In this document: positions 1-7,758 of the stretch, piece by piece
Layout: every line of letters begins with the position of its first letter
Numbering within the stretch: the stretch's first letter is position 1
Assembly (NCBI GenBank): GCA_017381395.1
Contig: JAFOCH010000032.1
Span: forward strand, 1 to 18,431
Length of the DNA: 18,431 bases
From: Clostridia bacterium
GTDB lineage: Bacteria > Bacillota > Clostridia > Oscillospirales > Acutalibacteraceae
Direction of reading: 5' to 3'
Made by a program: the position numbers and the translations under genes
The notes under the pieces: generated by a model
Seen by the model: the letters and a program-made list of their open reading frames with translations, nothing else
Told to the model about the DNA's origin: nothing
The model's database searches: none

Positions 1-1
1 A

Positions 2-166
2 CACAAGATTACTAATGATTGTATCGGTTGTGGCGCTTGTGCAGATACCTGCCCCGTTGGCGCTATTTTCGAAGGCGACGGCAAGTACGAAATCAACGCT
101 GACGAATGTGTAGATTGCGGCGCTTGTGCTGGTGGCTGCCCTGTTGAAGCTATCGTAGCTGAATAA
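2..166 (+). CDS. 2[4Fe-4S] ferredoxin, 5' end cut by window edge
   Basis: This is a small electron carrier of the clostridial 2[4Fe-4S] type, acting in the cytoplasm with oxidoreductases such as pyruvate:ferredoxin oxidoreductase or hydrogenase. The reading frame is open from base 2 and gives 54 residues before TAA. Two cluster-binding motifs are visible, CIGCGACADTCP and CVDCGACAGGCP, each a CxxCxxCxxxCP, separated by the usual short linker. The family is normally about 55-56 residues and starts M-A-[HY]-K, so only one or two N-terminal residues should be missing. A hairpin terminator follows, so the gene probably ends its own transcript. The family call is secure; the electron partner cannot be told from here. 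Confidence 0.95.
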   Translation, partial: HKITNDCIGCGACADTCPVGAIFEGDGKYEINADECVDCGACAGGCPVEAIVAE

Positions 167-192
167 TTACAGCCATAGTAAAAAATGAGGTT

Positions 193-220
193 AGCGGAGC
201 GTCTTTTGCGCTCCGCTTTC
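193..220 (+). terminator. Hairpin terminator after ferredoxin
   Basis: A 9-bp perfect stem, AGCGGAGCG at 193-201 pairing with CGCTCCGCT at 209-217, has a 7-base loop and is followed by only a short T run. It sits 26 bases past the ferredoxin stop. The weak T tract makes it a less certain terminator than the others in the window. Confidence 0.7.
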
Positions 221-314
221 TGAATTTAAAGGCGTTTTTACGCTTGATTTACTGAAAAAATTCTCTCACTCCGCACCTTTTTTTGCGCAGGATGAGTTCG
301 ATGGAGATAATACT

Positions 315-1049
315 ATGGAAAAGCTCCAATATTTAGGGAACAAGATGAAAATTTATGTGTCCGAAATTCATCGCTACGGCACCGATGCGGTGCTGCTGGC
401 CGACTTTTCTATGCCTAAAAACAGTGACAAGGCGTGTGATTTCGGTACGGGTTGCGGAATTATTCCACTCGTCTGGCGTCTTAACGGAAGCGGTTGTGAC
501 ATAACCGCCGTTGACATCAGCGCCGATGCCTGCGCTTTGGCCGAGCATTCCGTGAGCGAAAACGGACTCGATAATTTCAGGGTAGTAAACGGCGATTTAA
601 GGGATACTGACACCATTTCGGGCAGCGGCATTTTTGACGTTATTTCGATGAATCCGCCCTATAAAGCGGCATCCGACGGGGTTATGAGCCCTGACGAGCA
701 GAGACGCACCGCTCGTCACGAGGTTGAATGCACCCTCGATGATATCTGCTCGGCGGCAAAGAGGTTGCTTCGCTTTGGCGGACGGCTGTGTATGTGCCAC
801 CGACCTGAGCGTCTTTGCGATATCATTTCGGCAATGCGTGCGGCCGGCATCGAGCCGAAAAAATTGCGACTCGTTTGTCAGCGCAGGGGCGGAGTGCCGA
901 AGCTTATTTTGATCGAAGGACGCCGAGGAGCAAAGTCGGGACTTATGCATCTTGCACCGCTGTATATCGAGGCGGATGATGGCGGAGTTTCGCCAGAAAT
1001 TGCCGAAATTTACGGCGAATATTACATAAAAGGGGAGGACTCGAAATGA
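315..1049 (+). CDS. yabB: Class I SAM-dependent methyltransferase, YabB/TrmN6 (tRNA1Val A37 N6) family
   Basis: The 244-residue product has the N-terminal GxKMKIYVSEIHRYGTDAVLLA-type region typical of the tRNA1(Val) (adenine37-N6)-methyltransferase family, with the RYGTDAVLLADF stretch at residues 20-31. The SAM-binding loop is DFGTGCGIIPL (42-52), the acidic strand end is AVDIS (65-69), and the amino-methylase signature NPPY (113-116) indicates N-methylation of an exocyclic amine. A GGAG ribosome site lies 8 bases before the ATG. The last bases overlap the rsmI start (ATGA). The pairing with rsmI matches the Bacillus yabB-yazA-yabC neighbourhood, though no GIY-YIG gene lies between them here. 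The family is clear; the exact tRNA target is inferred from homologues. Confidence 0.85.
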   Translation: MEKLQYLGNKMKIYVSEIHRYGTDAVLLADFSMPKNSDKACDFGTGCGIIPLVWRLNGSGCDITAVDISADACALAEHSVSENGLDNFRVVNGDLRDTDTISGSGIFDVISMNPPYKAASDGVMSPDEQRRTARHEVECTLDDICSAAKRLLRFGGRLCMCHRPERLCDIISAMRAAGIEPKKLRLVCQRRGGVPKLILIEGRRGAKSGLMHLAPLYIEADDGGVSPEIAEIYGEYYIKGEDSK

Positions 1050-1879
1050 GCGGAAAATTATACGTTGTAGGTACGCCGATAGGTAACCTTTCCGACCTTT
1101 CACCGCGTGGACTCGAAACGTTGAATATGGTTGATTTCATAGCCGCCGAGGACACCCGAGTAACCTTAAAGCTGATGAACCGATTCGAGATAAAAAAGCC
1201 GACTGTCAGCTATCACGAGCATAATATGCGCGACAGCGGAGCGAGGATAATCGACAGAATTCTGGCGGGTGAAAATTGTGCAGTAGTCAGTGACGCAGGT
1301 ATGCCGGCAATATCCGATCCCGGTCAGGATTTGGTCGCCCTCGCGCATCAGAACGGGATTGAGGTTGTCTCCGTCCCGGGACCGAGCGCGGTAATAACCG
1401 CCCTTGCCATTTCGGGCATCGAGTGTAACCGCTTTTGCTTCGAGGGTTTTTTGAGCGGAGTAAAATCCGAGCGCAGAGCGCGACTGGGCGAAATAAAGGA
1501 CGAAAAGCGGACAATGGTATTCTACGAAGCACCGCATAAGCTGGTCGCAACCCTCAGCGATATGCTTGCCGCTTTTGGCGAGCGAAAAATCGCGGTAATA
1601 AAGGAGCTTACCAAAATTCACGAAACTGTCATGCACACCACCCTTTCGGAAGCGGTCGAGCATTTCGCCGCCACGGCACCAAAGGGCGAATTTGTATTGA
1701 TAGTAAGCGGTGCTGCCGAAGTTGAGGCGGCCGGGATGACCTTTGACGAGGCGCTCGATTATGCACGCGACGCGGTTGCCGATGGAACCGCACCGACCGC
1801 CGCGGCCAAGCAGGCGGCTCAAATCAGCGGCTTTAAACGAAGCGAAATTTATAAGGCACTGGTCGGCTCAAAGGAATGA
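1046..1879 (+). CDS. rsmI: 16S rRNA (cytidine1402-2'-O)-methyltransferase RsmI
   Basis: RsmI methylates the 2'-O ribose of C1402 in the decoding centre of 16S rRNA using SAM. The 277-residue protein is of normal length and carries the tetrapyrrole-methylase fold signatures: VGTPIGNLSDLSPR (8-21), EDTR (35-38), SDAGMPAISDPG (82-93) and VPGPSA (110-115). The C-terminal segment, with TAAAKQAAQISGFKRSEIYK, matches the small helical RsmI C-terminal domain. Translation is probably coupled to the upstream methyltransferase: ATG overlaps its stop as ATGA, and a GGGGAGG-like ribosome site lies inside the upstream gene. A strong terminator follows, so these two RNA-modification genes form one unit. Confidence 0.96.
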   Translation: MSGKLYVVGTPIGNLSDLSPRGLETLNMVDFIAAEDTRVTLKLMNRFEIKKPTVSYHEHNMRDSGARIIDRILAGENCAVVSDAGMPAISDPGQDLVALAHQNGIEVVSVPGPSAVITALAISGIECNRFCFEGFLSGVKSERRARLGEIKDEKRTMVFYEAPHKLVATLSDMLAAFGERKIAVIKELTKIHETVMHTTLSEAVEHFAATAPKGEFVLIVSGAAEVEAAGMTFDEALDYARDAVADGTAPTAAAKQAAQISGFKRSEIYKALVGSKE

Positions 1880-1937
1880 TTTTTGCAGCCGAAAAGTAAA
1901 AAACAGCACAGCAAAATAAAAATCGAATAAAAATATT

Positions 1938-1976
1938 AAAAAAGGACGATTTTTTACAAAAAATCGTCCTTTTTTC
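1938..1976 (+). terminator. Strong Rho-independent terminator after rsmI
   Basis: An almost perfect inverted repeat, AAAAAAGGACGATTTTT on the left and AAAAATCGTCCTTTTTT on the right, leaves a very small loop near 1955-1958 and ends in a run of six T. The flanking A and T runs mean that it could also terminate from the other strand. It separates the rsmI unit from the lipoprotein/two-component operon. Confidence 0.92.
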
Positions 1977-1989
1977 GTGCGAAAAAATA

Positions 1990-2018
1990 TATACAAAATG
2001 AAATTGCTATGTTATAAT
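1990..2018 (+). promoter_or_regulatory. Probable sigma-A promoter with extended -10
   Basis: A consensus TATAAT at 2013-2018 is preceded by TGT (extended -10, TG at 2010-2011). A weaker -35 candidate, TATACA, lies at 1990-1995 with 17 bases of spacing. The site lies just past the rsmI terminator and 50 bases before the lipoprotein start, so it should drive the lipoprotein, response regulator, kinase, DUF1385 and prmC genes. Confidence 0.7.
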
Positions 2019-2067
2019 ATACACTGTATAAATATTTATATTTTATAGTGGAAAGGAAGGCAGTCGA

Positions 2068-3378
2068 ATGAAAAGACTTTTGTTACTGATAATGATAGCT
2101 GTAATAATCTGCGTTTGTGGCTCGTGCTCTGTGACCGGCTCGGACTATACTGCCTACCTCACCGCACCAAAGGCAACCGGCGACATGTCCGAAATTGCTG
2201 ACGCGTTTTACGATTTTGCGGGCAATGATATTTTACTCAGCTACCCAAAGCGAGGCGACCATCTCTCCGCCTTTGTATTAGAGGACATTGACGGCGACGG
2301 GTCAAAGGAAGCGATAGTCTTTTACACCAAAAACAACGTGGAAAAGGGTGTAACACCCATCCACATCAACATAGTCGACAGAGCGCAAAGTGGCTGGGCG
2401 TCGGTGGACGATATTGCCACCTCGTCGAATGCGGTCGATATGATTGCTTTTTCCGACGTTTCGGGCAACGGAACAAAGGAAATTGTAGTCGGAATGACCT
2501 CGATTAGTAAGAATGAAAATCTGCTTAGCTTGTATTCCTTCAAAAATGGACGGCTTTCTCTCATGGTGCAGGAGAATTATACCGACTTTATTCTCTGCAA
2601 CCTGACCGAAAACGAGCCTGACGACCTACTTATTGTCAATCTTAAATCAGCCGAAAAGGAAGCAACGGCAAAGCTTTATACCGTCACAAATAACGAGCTT
2701 GTCCTCAACGGAACGGCATACCTCGACGGAAACGTTACCGGCTATGCAAAGCTGCAACAGGCAAAGGTGGGGGACAAATCGGCGGTGTATATCGATGCGT
2801 ATAAGGGAACGACCTCGATGGTAACCGACATAGTTTACGTCGAGGAAGGAAAGATAATCAATCCCTTTATATCGAATGCCCAAACCGAAAATGAATTTAC
2901 CCTCCGCTTTTCGACCGAAACCTGCCGTGACTTTGACGGAGATGGTAAAATTGATATTCCCTTTACCCGACTTCTTCCCGGATTTGAGCTTCGTGTTAGC
3001 AGCGAAAGAGCGTATCTTACCATCTGGCGCGAATTTGACGGTGCACTTTTCAGGGATAAATATTGCGGCTACGTCAACTATACCGACGGCTATATGATAC
3101 GATATCCTGCCGAATGGACCGACACTGTTACCATCACACGCGATTCGTCATCACACCTGCTTAATTTCGGTGTATATGACCCGATTCTGAGGGTGGTGTC
3201 GAGCGAATTAGTGCGAATAAAGAGATATTCAATCGACGATTATGAGCAGCTTGACCAGTCGATCTTTATCGAGCTTGCTCGTCAGGACACCTACGTTTTT
3301 GTCGCCAGAATAGTAAACACAACGAGCGAATACTCGGTCGATGAACAGACGCTGAAATCAATGTTCAGCTTGATATGA
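2068..3378 (+). CDS. Putative lipoprotein with FG-GAP/EF-hand-like Asp loops
   Basis: No function can be named. The 436-residue protein begins with a Lys/Arg pair, a hydrophobic core and a Cys at residue 20 preceded by C-G-S, which resembles a lipoprotein signal peptide, although position -3 is Cys rather than Leu/Val. It should therefore be anchored outside the membrane. Three Asp/Gly-rich loops followed by a beta strand are visible: DIDGDGSKEAIVF (73-85), DVSGNGTKEIVVG (130-142) and DFDGDGKIDIPF (288-299). They resemble the calcium-binding loops of FG-GAP/VCBS beta-propeller blades. The gene heads an operon with a response regulator and sensor kinase, its stop lies 20 bases from the regulator start, and AAGGAAGG provides its ribosome site. 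A sensing or accessory role for the two-component system is inference. Confidence 0.8.
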   Translation: MKRLLLLIMIAVIICVCGSCSVTGSDYTAYLTAPKATGDMSEIADAFYDFAGNDILLSYPKRGDHLSAFVLEDIDGDGSKEAIVFYTKNNVEKGVTPIHINIVDRAQSGWASVDDIATSSNAVDMIAFSDVSGNGTKEIVVGMTSISKNENLLSLYSFKNGRLSLMVQENYTDFILCNLTENEPDDLLIVNLKSAEKEATAKLYTVTNNELVLNGTAYLDGNVTGYAKLQQAKVGDKSAVYIDAYKGTTSMVTDIVYVEEGKIINPFISNAQTENEFTLRFSTETCRDFDGDGKIDIPFTRLLPGFELRVSSERAYLTIWREFDGALFRDKYCGYVNYTDGYMIRYPAEWTDTVTITRDSSSHLLNFGVYDPILRVVSSELVRIKRYSIDDYEQLDQSIFIELARQDTYVFVARIVNTTSEYSVDEQTLKSMFSLI

Positions 3379-3398
3379 AAATTACGGGAGTGAAAAGA

Positions 3399-4109
3399 AT
3401 GACAAAGAGAATACTTGTCGTAGAAGATGAAGAAGCCATCCGCGAATTCGTCGTAATCAATCTCAAACGTGCGGGTTACGAAACGGTCGAAGCCGGTTCG
3501 GGCGAAGAAGCCATCGAAATTTTCAAATCCAATCCCAACGGATTCCATATAGCCCTGCTTGATATTGCATTACCTGGTATCGACGGACTGCGCGTGTGCA
3601 AGGAGATACGCAATCACTCGAATACAATGGGTATCATTATGCTCACCGCAAGGACGCAGGAGCTTGACAAGGTAACGGGACTTATGCTCGGTGCCGACGA
3701 TTATATTACAAAGCCGTTTAGCCCCTCGGAGCTTGTGGCAAGGGTTGACTCCCTTTTCAGAAGGGTGGATATGCTCACCAACCGCACCGAAACCGAAAAG
3801 CCGGTTGAAGAGATTGTACTAGGTGAATTCACCCTCAATTTACGCCGTCGACTTCTTCTCAAAAACGGCCAAAAAATTGAACTCACACAGGTTGAGTTTC
3901 AGATAATCGAATACTTCTTTACCCACCCGGATGAAGCGCTTGACCGCACCGATATTTTGAGTCGAGTGTGGGGCGATTCGTACGTCGGGGAGGAAAAGAT
4001 TGTCGACGTTAACATCCGTCGTCTGCGTATGAAAATTGAGGACGAACCCTCTGCACCAAAGCGACTTGTAACCGTTTGGGGCATGGGATACAAATGGGCA
4101 ACCGAATAA
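3399..4109 (+). CDS. OmpR/PhoB-family response regulator
   Basis: This is a cytoplasmic transcription regulator of 236 residues. The receiver domain starts at MTKRILVVEDEE with acidic residues at 10-12, phospho-acceptor Asp55 in LLDIALPG, Thr83 in MLTAR and Lys105 in YITKPFSP. A C-terminal winged helix runs from about residue 138, with TQVEFQIIEYF, the recognition region EEKIVDVNIRRLRMKIE and the closing wing VWGMGYKW. The start at 3399 was chosen because GGGAG lies 8 bases upstream and the receiver strand begins immediately. An in-frame ATG at 3375 overlaps the upstream stop but would add eight unconserved residues. The sensor kinase follows 52 bases later and should be its partner. The regulated genes are unknown, but autoregulation of this operon would be usual. 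Confidence 0.95.
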   Translation: MTKRILVVEDEEAIREFVVINLKRAGYETVEAGSGEEAIEIFKSNPNGFHIALLDIALPGIDGLRVCKEIRNHSNTMGIIMLTARTQELDKVTGLMLGADDYITKPFSPSELVARVDSLFRRVDMLTNRTETEKPVEEIVLGEFTLNLRRRLLLKNGQKIELTQVEFQIIEYFFTHPDEALDRTDILSRVWGDSYVGEEKIVDVNIRRLRMKIEDEPSAPKRLVTVWGMGYKWATE

Positions 4110-4161
4110 TTTTTATCGGTTAAATTAACGCATAAAATTTACGAAAGGAGAGGATAACCGA

Positions 4162-5631
4162 ATGGACATTTCGATAAAGGTTCGAGGCGTAACACGAAAT
4201 TGGGTTTTAAACGTACTTTTATTGCTTACGGCTATTATCCTCGCCTTGGTAATTATCACTGTTGCGACGGTTCATAATAATTATTACGAATCGGTTTCGT
4301 CATACATACACTCAATCTCAGGCTCGTTTGACCGACTTGCCGTATGTGACAGTTCGGCATATTACGACGAAGCACGCTCTCTTTCCACTCAATTTACGTT
4401 AAAGAATCAGGTAGAGGTTCAGATACTCGATACTGCAGGGACGGTAATTGTTTCGACCAGCGGCTTTTTGCCCCCCGAGGACGAAAAAATGCCCGATTAC
4501 GAAAAGGCGGTTGCCGATGGAATTAGCGGTGAATGGACGGGATACACTTCGGGCGACGAGCACGTTATGGCAAGCACCTATATCCTCACCGATTACGGCA
4601 ATGGCTCGAATGGTGCCGTTCGATGCATCGTTTCGTTGCAAAAGCTGGACAGACATATTCTGTTTATCAATTTGATAATAATTTCGTTTGCGATAATTCT
4701 GGTTTTGGTTGCGGCTTTTTCGGGAATATTCTTTGTCCGCTCGATAATAAAGCCGATTGGCGAAATCAGCAACGTAGCGCGAAAGATTGCACTCGGTGAC
4801 TTTAAGGCACGACTAAAAATTCAGGAATCAAACAGCGAAATCGGCGAGCTTTGCGACACCATAAACTATATGGCAAGCGAGCTTGAATCGACCGACAGAA
4901 TGAAAAATGAGTTTATTTCGTCGGTTTCTCACGAGTTGCGAACACCGCTCACGGCCATTAGGGGCTGGGGTGAAACTATCAGCGACGCTAATGTTGACCG
5001 CGAACTGGCAATGAAGGGTGTTTCGGTCATACTTAACGAAACTACGCGACTTTCGGGACTGGTTGAGGAGCTTCTCGATTTCAGCCGAATTCAGACCGGC
5101 AAAATGTCGTATAAGAATGAAAAAATCGATATTCTCGCTGAGGTTGGCGAGGCGGTTTACGCCTATCAGCAAATTGCGAATAAAAATGATATTATCCTTT
5201 CGTACCACGAGCCCACGTCGGTATCACCCGTAATGGGTGACCCCGACCGACTTGAGCAGGTGTTTATCAATATTATCGACAATGCGATAAAATACACCTC
5301 ATCGGGCGGCGCAATCAACGTCGATGTAAAAGAGGTTGAGGGCTGTGTACAAATCAGCGTTTCGGATACCGGTGCAGGAATCCCCGCTGACAAGATTGAC
5401 AGAATAAAGGAAAAATTCTATAAAGCGAATAATACCGTCAGGGGCTCGGGCATTGGACTTGCCGTCGCTGACGAGATAATAAAGCATCACAACGGACTAC
5501 TTTTAATCGAAAGCACTGAAGGGGTAGGGACAACGGTTACGGTCGTTCTCCCCACGGCAAAAAGGACTCAACCCGAGTCGATTGTAGCCCACGATGACCA
5601 AATTAAGCATAATTCGGAGGAAAACCAATGA
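4162..5631 (+). CDS. Membrane sensor histidine kinase (PhoR/WalK-like architecture)
   Basis: The kinase of the two-component pair has 489 residues. Its order is: a membrane segment at about 13-38; an extracellular sensor region at about 39-165 of unrecognised type; a second membrane segment at 166-192; a HAMP linker at about 193-245; HisKA with the H-box FISSVSHELRTPLTAIRG and phospho-acceptor His257; then an HATPase domain with the N-box IIDNAIKYT (371-379, Asn374), G1 DTGAGIP (402-408) and G2 GSGIGLA (428-434). All catalytic motifs are intact. A strong AAAGGAGAGG ribosome site precedes the ATG. The stop overlaps the start of the DUF1385 gene (ATGA), so translation of the two is likely coupled. 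The signal sensed is unknown; the extracytoplasmic lipoprotein upstream is a reasonable partner. Confidence 0.95.
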   Translation: MDISIKVRGVTRNWVLNVLLLLTAIILALVIITVATVHNNYYESVSSYIHSISGSFDRLAVCDSSAYYDEARSLSTQFTLKNQVEVQILDTAGTVIVSTSGFLPPEDEKMPDYEKAVADGISGEWTGYTSGDEHVMASTYILTDYGNGSNGAVRCIVSLQKLDRHILFINLIIISFAIILVLVAAFSGIFFVRSIIKPIGEISNVARKIALGDFKARLKIQESNSEIGELCDTINYMASELESTDRMKNEFISSVSHELRTPLTAIRGWGETISDANVDRELAMKGVSVILNETTRLSGLVEELLDFSRIQTGKMSYKNEKIDILAEVGEAVYAYQQIANKNDIILSYHEPTSVSPVMGDPDRLEQVFINIIDNAIKYTSSGGAINVDVKEVEGCVQISVSDTGAGIPADKIDRIKEKFYKANNTVRGSGIGLAVADEIIKHHNGLLLIESTEGVGTTVTVVLPTAKRTQPESIVAHDDQIKHNSEENQ

Positions 5632-6887
5632 GCAAGGAAAAATGCTGTAAAAAAACCAGCATCGGCGGCCAAGCGCTGATTGAAGGAATAATGATGCGAG
5701 GACCGCACAAAACGGTCATGTCGGTTAGAAAAAATGACGGCCAAATCGTTAGCGAAGATCTTAATACAACATCGTTAAAGGATAAATGTGCCTTTTTTGG
5801 ACTCCCCATTATCAGAGGCTCTGTTTCGATGATCGAGTCACTCGCCTTTGGGTATAAGGCGCTTATGCGTTCGGCCGACCTTTCGGGAATGCTTGAGGAG
5901 GAAGAGGCGGAAAAGAAGGCAAAGGCGGACAAAAAAGCCGCTAAAAAGGCGAAGGCAGAGGAAGTATCGGAATCGGCAGTGGAAGTTGTAGCCGAAACGG
6001 TGGTTGATACCGGCGAAACTACAACCGATACAGATGAAGCCGCGGTCAATGAAACCACAGCCGAAACCGCAACCGAATCTGTTGCAGAAACTACGGCCGA
6101 CGCTGACGAAACTGCCGACGAGGTTGACGCGGACGATGCCGCTGCCGAAACCATTTCAGCCGCTGAAATTGTCGCAGAAGTTACTGTGACCGAAACTGCT
6201 ACTACAACAGACGCTCACACCGAGAAAAAGTCCGAAAACGGAATCTTAATGGCTATTATCGGCGCAATATCAATGGTGTTTGGAATTGCCCTTGCCCTTG
6301 CACTTTTCTTCTATCTTCCGTCACTCGTTTTCAAATACGTAAATCACCTTGCAGGTGGACAAATTACCGCGTATCAGGCGGCCTTCGAGGGCGTTTTAAA
6401 GATAATTATTTTTGTAATCTACCTCATCCTCGTGTCACAGATGAAGGATATAAAACGTGTTTTCATGTATCATGGAGCCGAGCATAAGACTATTTTTTGC
6501 TACGAGCACGGAAACGAGCTTACGGTCGAAAACATTCGCAAGGAAAAGCGTTTTCATCCTCGTTGCGGCACATCCTTCCTTATCCTGATGCTTATCGTGA
6601 GTATAATTTTCTATATGATAATTGCGCGAATTTTCCCCGAACTTGCAAGTAATATTGTACTGTGGATGCTTATTCGAATTGCCTGCCTGCCGCTTTTGGT
6701 TGGAATCGGATACGAGCTTATAAAATTCTGTGGCCGCCACGACAATTTCATTACCAGGATGATTTCGGCACCTGGCGTTTGGCTCCAAAGAATTACTACA
6801 AAGGAGCCCGACGACAGTATGATTGAGGTGGCTATCGAGGCGATGACCGCCGTAATTCCCGAAAACAGCGAGGACGATAGATGGTAA
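5628..6887 (+). CDS. DUF1385 membrane protein (YqhQ-like) with long acidic low-complexity insert
   Basis: The protein has 419 residues and belongs to the DUF1385 family, whose biochemical function is not established. Conserved blocks are SIGGQALIEGIMMRGP (11-26), FFGLPIIRG (56-64), YHGAEHKTIFCYE (281-293) and KRFHPRCGTSF (307-317); the His, Glu and Cys residues could bind a metal. Hydrophobic segments lie at about 205-235, 255-272, 315-336 and 342-362. Between the N-terminal block and the first membrane helix, residues 88-202 form a Lys/Ala then Ala/Glu/Thr/Val/Asp-rich stretch not expected in the usual roughly 300-residue family member. The gene overlaps the kinase upstream and prmC downstream. 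DUF1385 next to prmC is a common Firmicutes arrangement, so its place after the kinase may be simply genomic. Confidence 0.92.
   Translation: MSKEKCCKKTSIGGQALIEGIMMRGPHKTVMSVRKNDGQIVSEDLNTTSLKDKCAFFGLPIIRGSVSMIESLAFGYKALMRSADLSGMLEEEEAEKKAKADKKAAKKAKAEEVSESAVEVVAETVVDTGETTTDTDEAAVNETTAETATESVAETTADADETADEVDADDAAAETISAAEIVAEVTVTETATTTDAHTEKKSENGILMAIIGAISMVFGIALALALFFYLPSLVFKYVNHLAGGQITAYQAAFEGVLKIIIFVIYLILVSQMKDIKRVFMYHGAEHKTIFCYEHGNELTVENIRKEKRFHPRCGTSFLILMLIVSIIFYMIIARIFPELASNIVLWMLIRIACLPLLVGIGYELIKFCGRHDNFITRMISAPGVWLQRITTKEPDDSMIEVAIEAMTAVIPENSEDDRW
5892..6233 (+). repeat. Low-complexity Ala/Glu/Thr-coding tract within the DUF1385 gene
   Basis: This tract codes for about 115 residues of biased composition. 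It is first a Lys/Ala/Glu segment likely to form a charged helix, then imperfect repeats of units such as AET, ETTAET, TADADETADE and AAETIS. There is no exact nucleotide period, but GCNGAAACN-type units recur. It lies between the cytosolic N-terminal block and the membrane domain, so it probably forms a flexible acidic linker. It also creates a long spurious open frame on the other strand. Confidence 0.75.
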
Positions 6888-7723
6888 TTTCCGCTTTACG
6901 CCGACTAATTGCCGAGCGACTTGCATCGGGCGGCGTCGAGGATGCCGCATTCGATGCGGATAATATAGTTGCATTTGGGCTCAAAACGACCCGCACGCAA
7001 ATGATGATAAATTTCGACCGTGAGGTTGACCCCGAGGACGAAAAACGGATATGCTCCCTTGCCGATCGCCGCATAAGCGGTGAGCCACTTCAGTATATTA
7101 TCGGTGAATGGGAATTTTACGGGATGCCCTTTTACGTGGGGGACGGAGTACTGATTCCGCGAGCCGATACCGAAATTCTCGTCGACCACGCAATCGAATT
7201 TCTAAAAACGAGGGATAACGCGAGGGTGATCGATCTCTGCTCGGGAAGTGGCTGCATCGCCGTTTCGGTAAAGGCGAATTTACCGAATGTAAGCGTTTTG
7301 GCCGTCGAACTTTATCAAAAGGCGATGGGCTATTTAACCAGAAACGTCGAGCGAAACGGCGTCGAAATCGAGGTAATAAAGACGGACGTTTTAGCCGAGC
7401 CGAATGGGTTTGATAGCTTTGATGCAATTCTTACCAATCCGCCGTATATCGAAACAAATACGGTCAAAACCCTTTCGAAAGAGGTACAAAATGAGCCGAT
7501 AACCGCGCTTGACGGCGGGGAGGACGGACTTGTCTTTTACCGATCGATAGCGAAAAACTGGGTACCGCTAATTAAAAAAGGCGGACGAATTTTTGCCGAA
7601 ATTGGCGAGGATCAAGCCGTCGCAGTGACCGAAATTTTTGAAAATCACGGACTCAAATGTCAAACAATAAAGGACCTGAACGGACACGACAGGGTCATTA
7701 TTGGTACAGTTAAAGATATATAA
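6881..7723 (+). CDS. prmC: Peptide chain release factor N5-glutamine methyltransferase PrmC (HemK)
   Basis: PrmC methylates the GGQ glutamine of release factors RF1 and RF2 using SAM. The 280-residue protein is of normal length, with the helical N-terminal domain signature GEPLQYIIGEWEFYG (67-81), the linker LIPRADTEILVD (91-102), the SAM loop DLCSGSGCIAVS (118-129) and the catalytic NPPYIE (186-191). The start at 6881 overlaps the DUF1385 stop by seven bases, which suggests translational coupling. In many Firmicutes prfA (RF1) lies beside prmC, but here the next gene is recA and no release factor gene is present in the window. Confidence 0.96.
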   Translation: MVISALRRLIAERLASGGVEDAAFDADNIVAFGLKTTRTQMMINFDREVDPEDEKRICSLADRRISGEPLQYIIGEWEFYGMPFYVGDGVLIPRADTEILVDHAIEFLKTRDNARVIDLCSGSGCIAVSVKANLPNVSVLAVELYQKAMGYLTRNVERNGVEIEVIKTDVLAEPNGFDSFDAILTNPPYIETNTVKTLSKEVQNEPITALDGGEDGLVFYRSIAKNWVPLIKKGGRIFAEIGEDQAVAVTEIFENHGLKCQTIKDLNGHDRVIIGTVKDI

Positions 7724-7724
7724 T
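7719..7724 (+). promoter_or_regulatory. Possible -10 element ahead of recA
   Basis: A perfect TATAAT spans the prmC stop codon, 35 bases before the recA start. No convincing -35 hexamer is seen 16-18 bases upstream (TCATTA/CATTAT region), so this is a weak call. No GAAC-N4-GTTC type LexA box of the Gram-positive SOS regulon was found between about 7640 and 7758. Confidence 0.3.
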
Positions 7725-7758
7725 ATAACCAAACTTAAAAGTGTGGAGATGATTTAAA

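Noticed and set aside
597..1103. 168-residue open frame on the - strand
   Set aside because: It lies across the clear yabB-like and rsmI genes, has no recognisable motifs, and has the composition of an antisense shadow.
1166..1822. 218-residue open frame on the - strand inside rsmI
   Set aside because: It is fully within the conserved rsmI reading frame, with no start signal or known domain.
2004..2009. TTGCTA as the -35 box for the lipoprotein promoter
   Set aside because: It lies only three bases from the TATAAT at 2013-2018, so the spacing is impossible; the TATACA at 1990-1995 gives 17 bases.
4828..5208. 126-residue - strand frame within the histidine kinase gene
   Set aside because: The kinase motifs on the + strand are intact over the same bases; the other frame shows no family features.
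5603..6154. 183-residue open frame on the - strand, rich in Ser/Ala/Val
   Set aside because: It is the complement of the low-complexity Ala/Glu/Thr tract in the DUF1385 gene; the composition is an artefact and there is no ribosome site or family motif.
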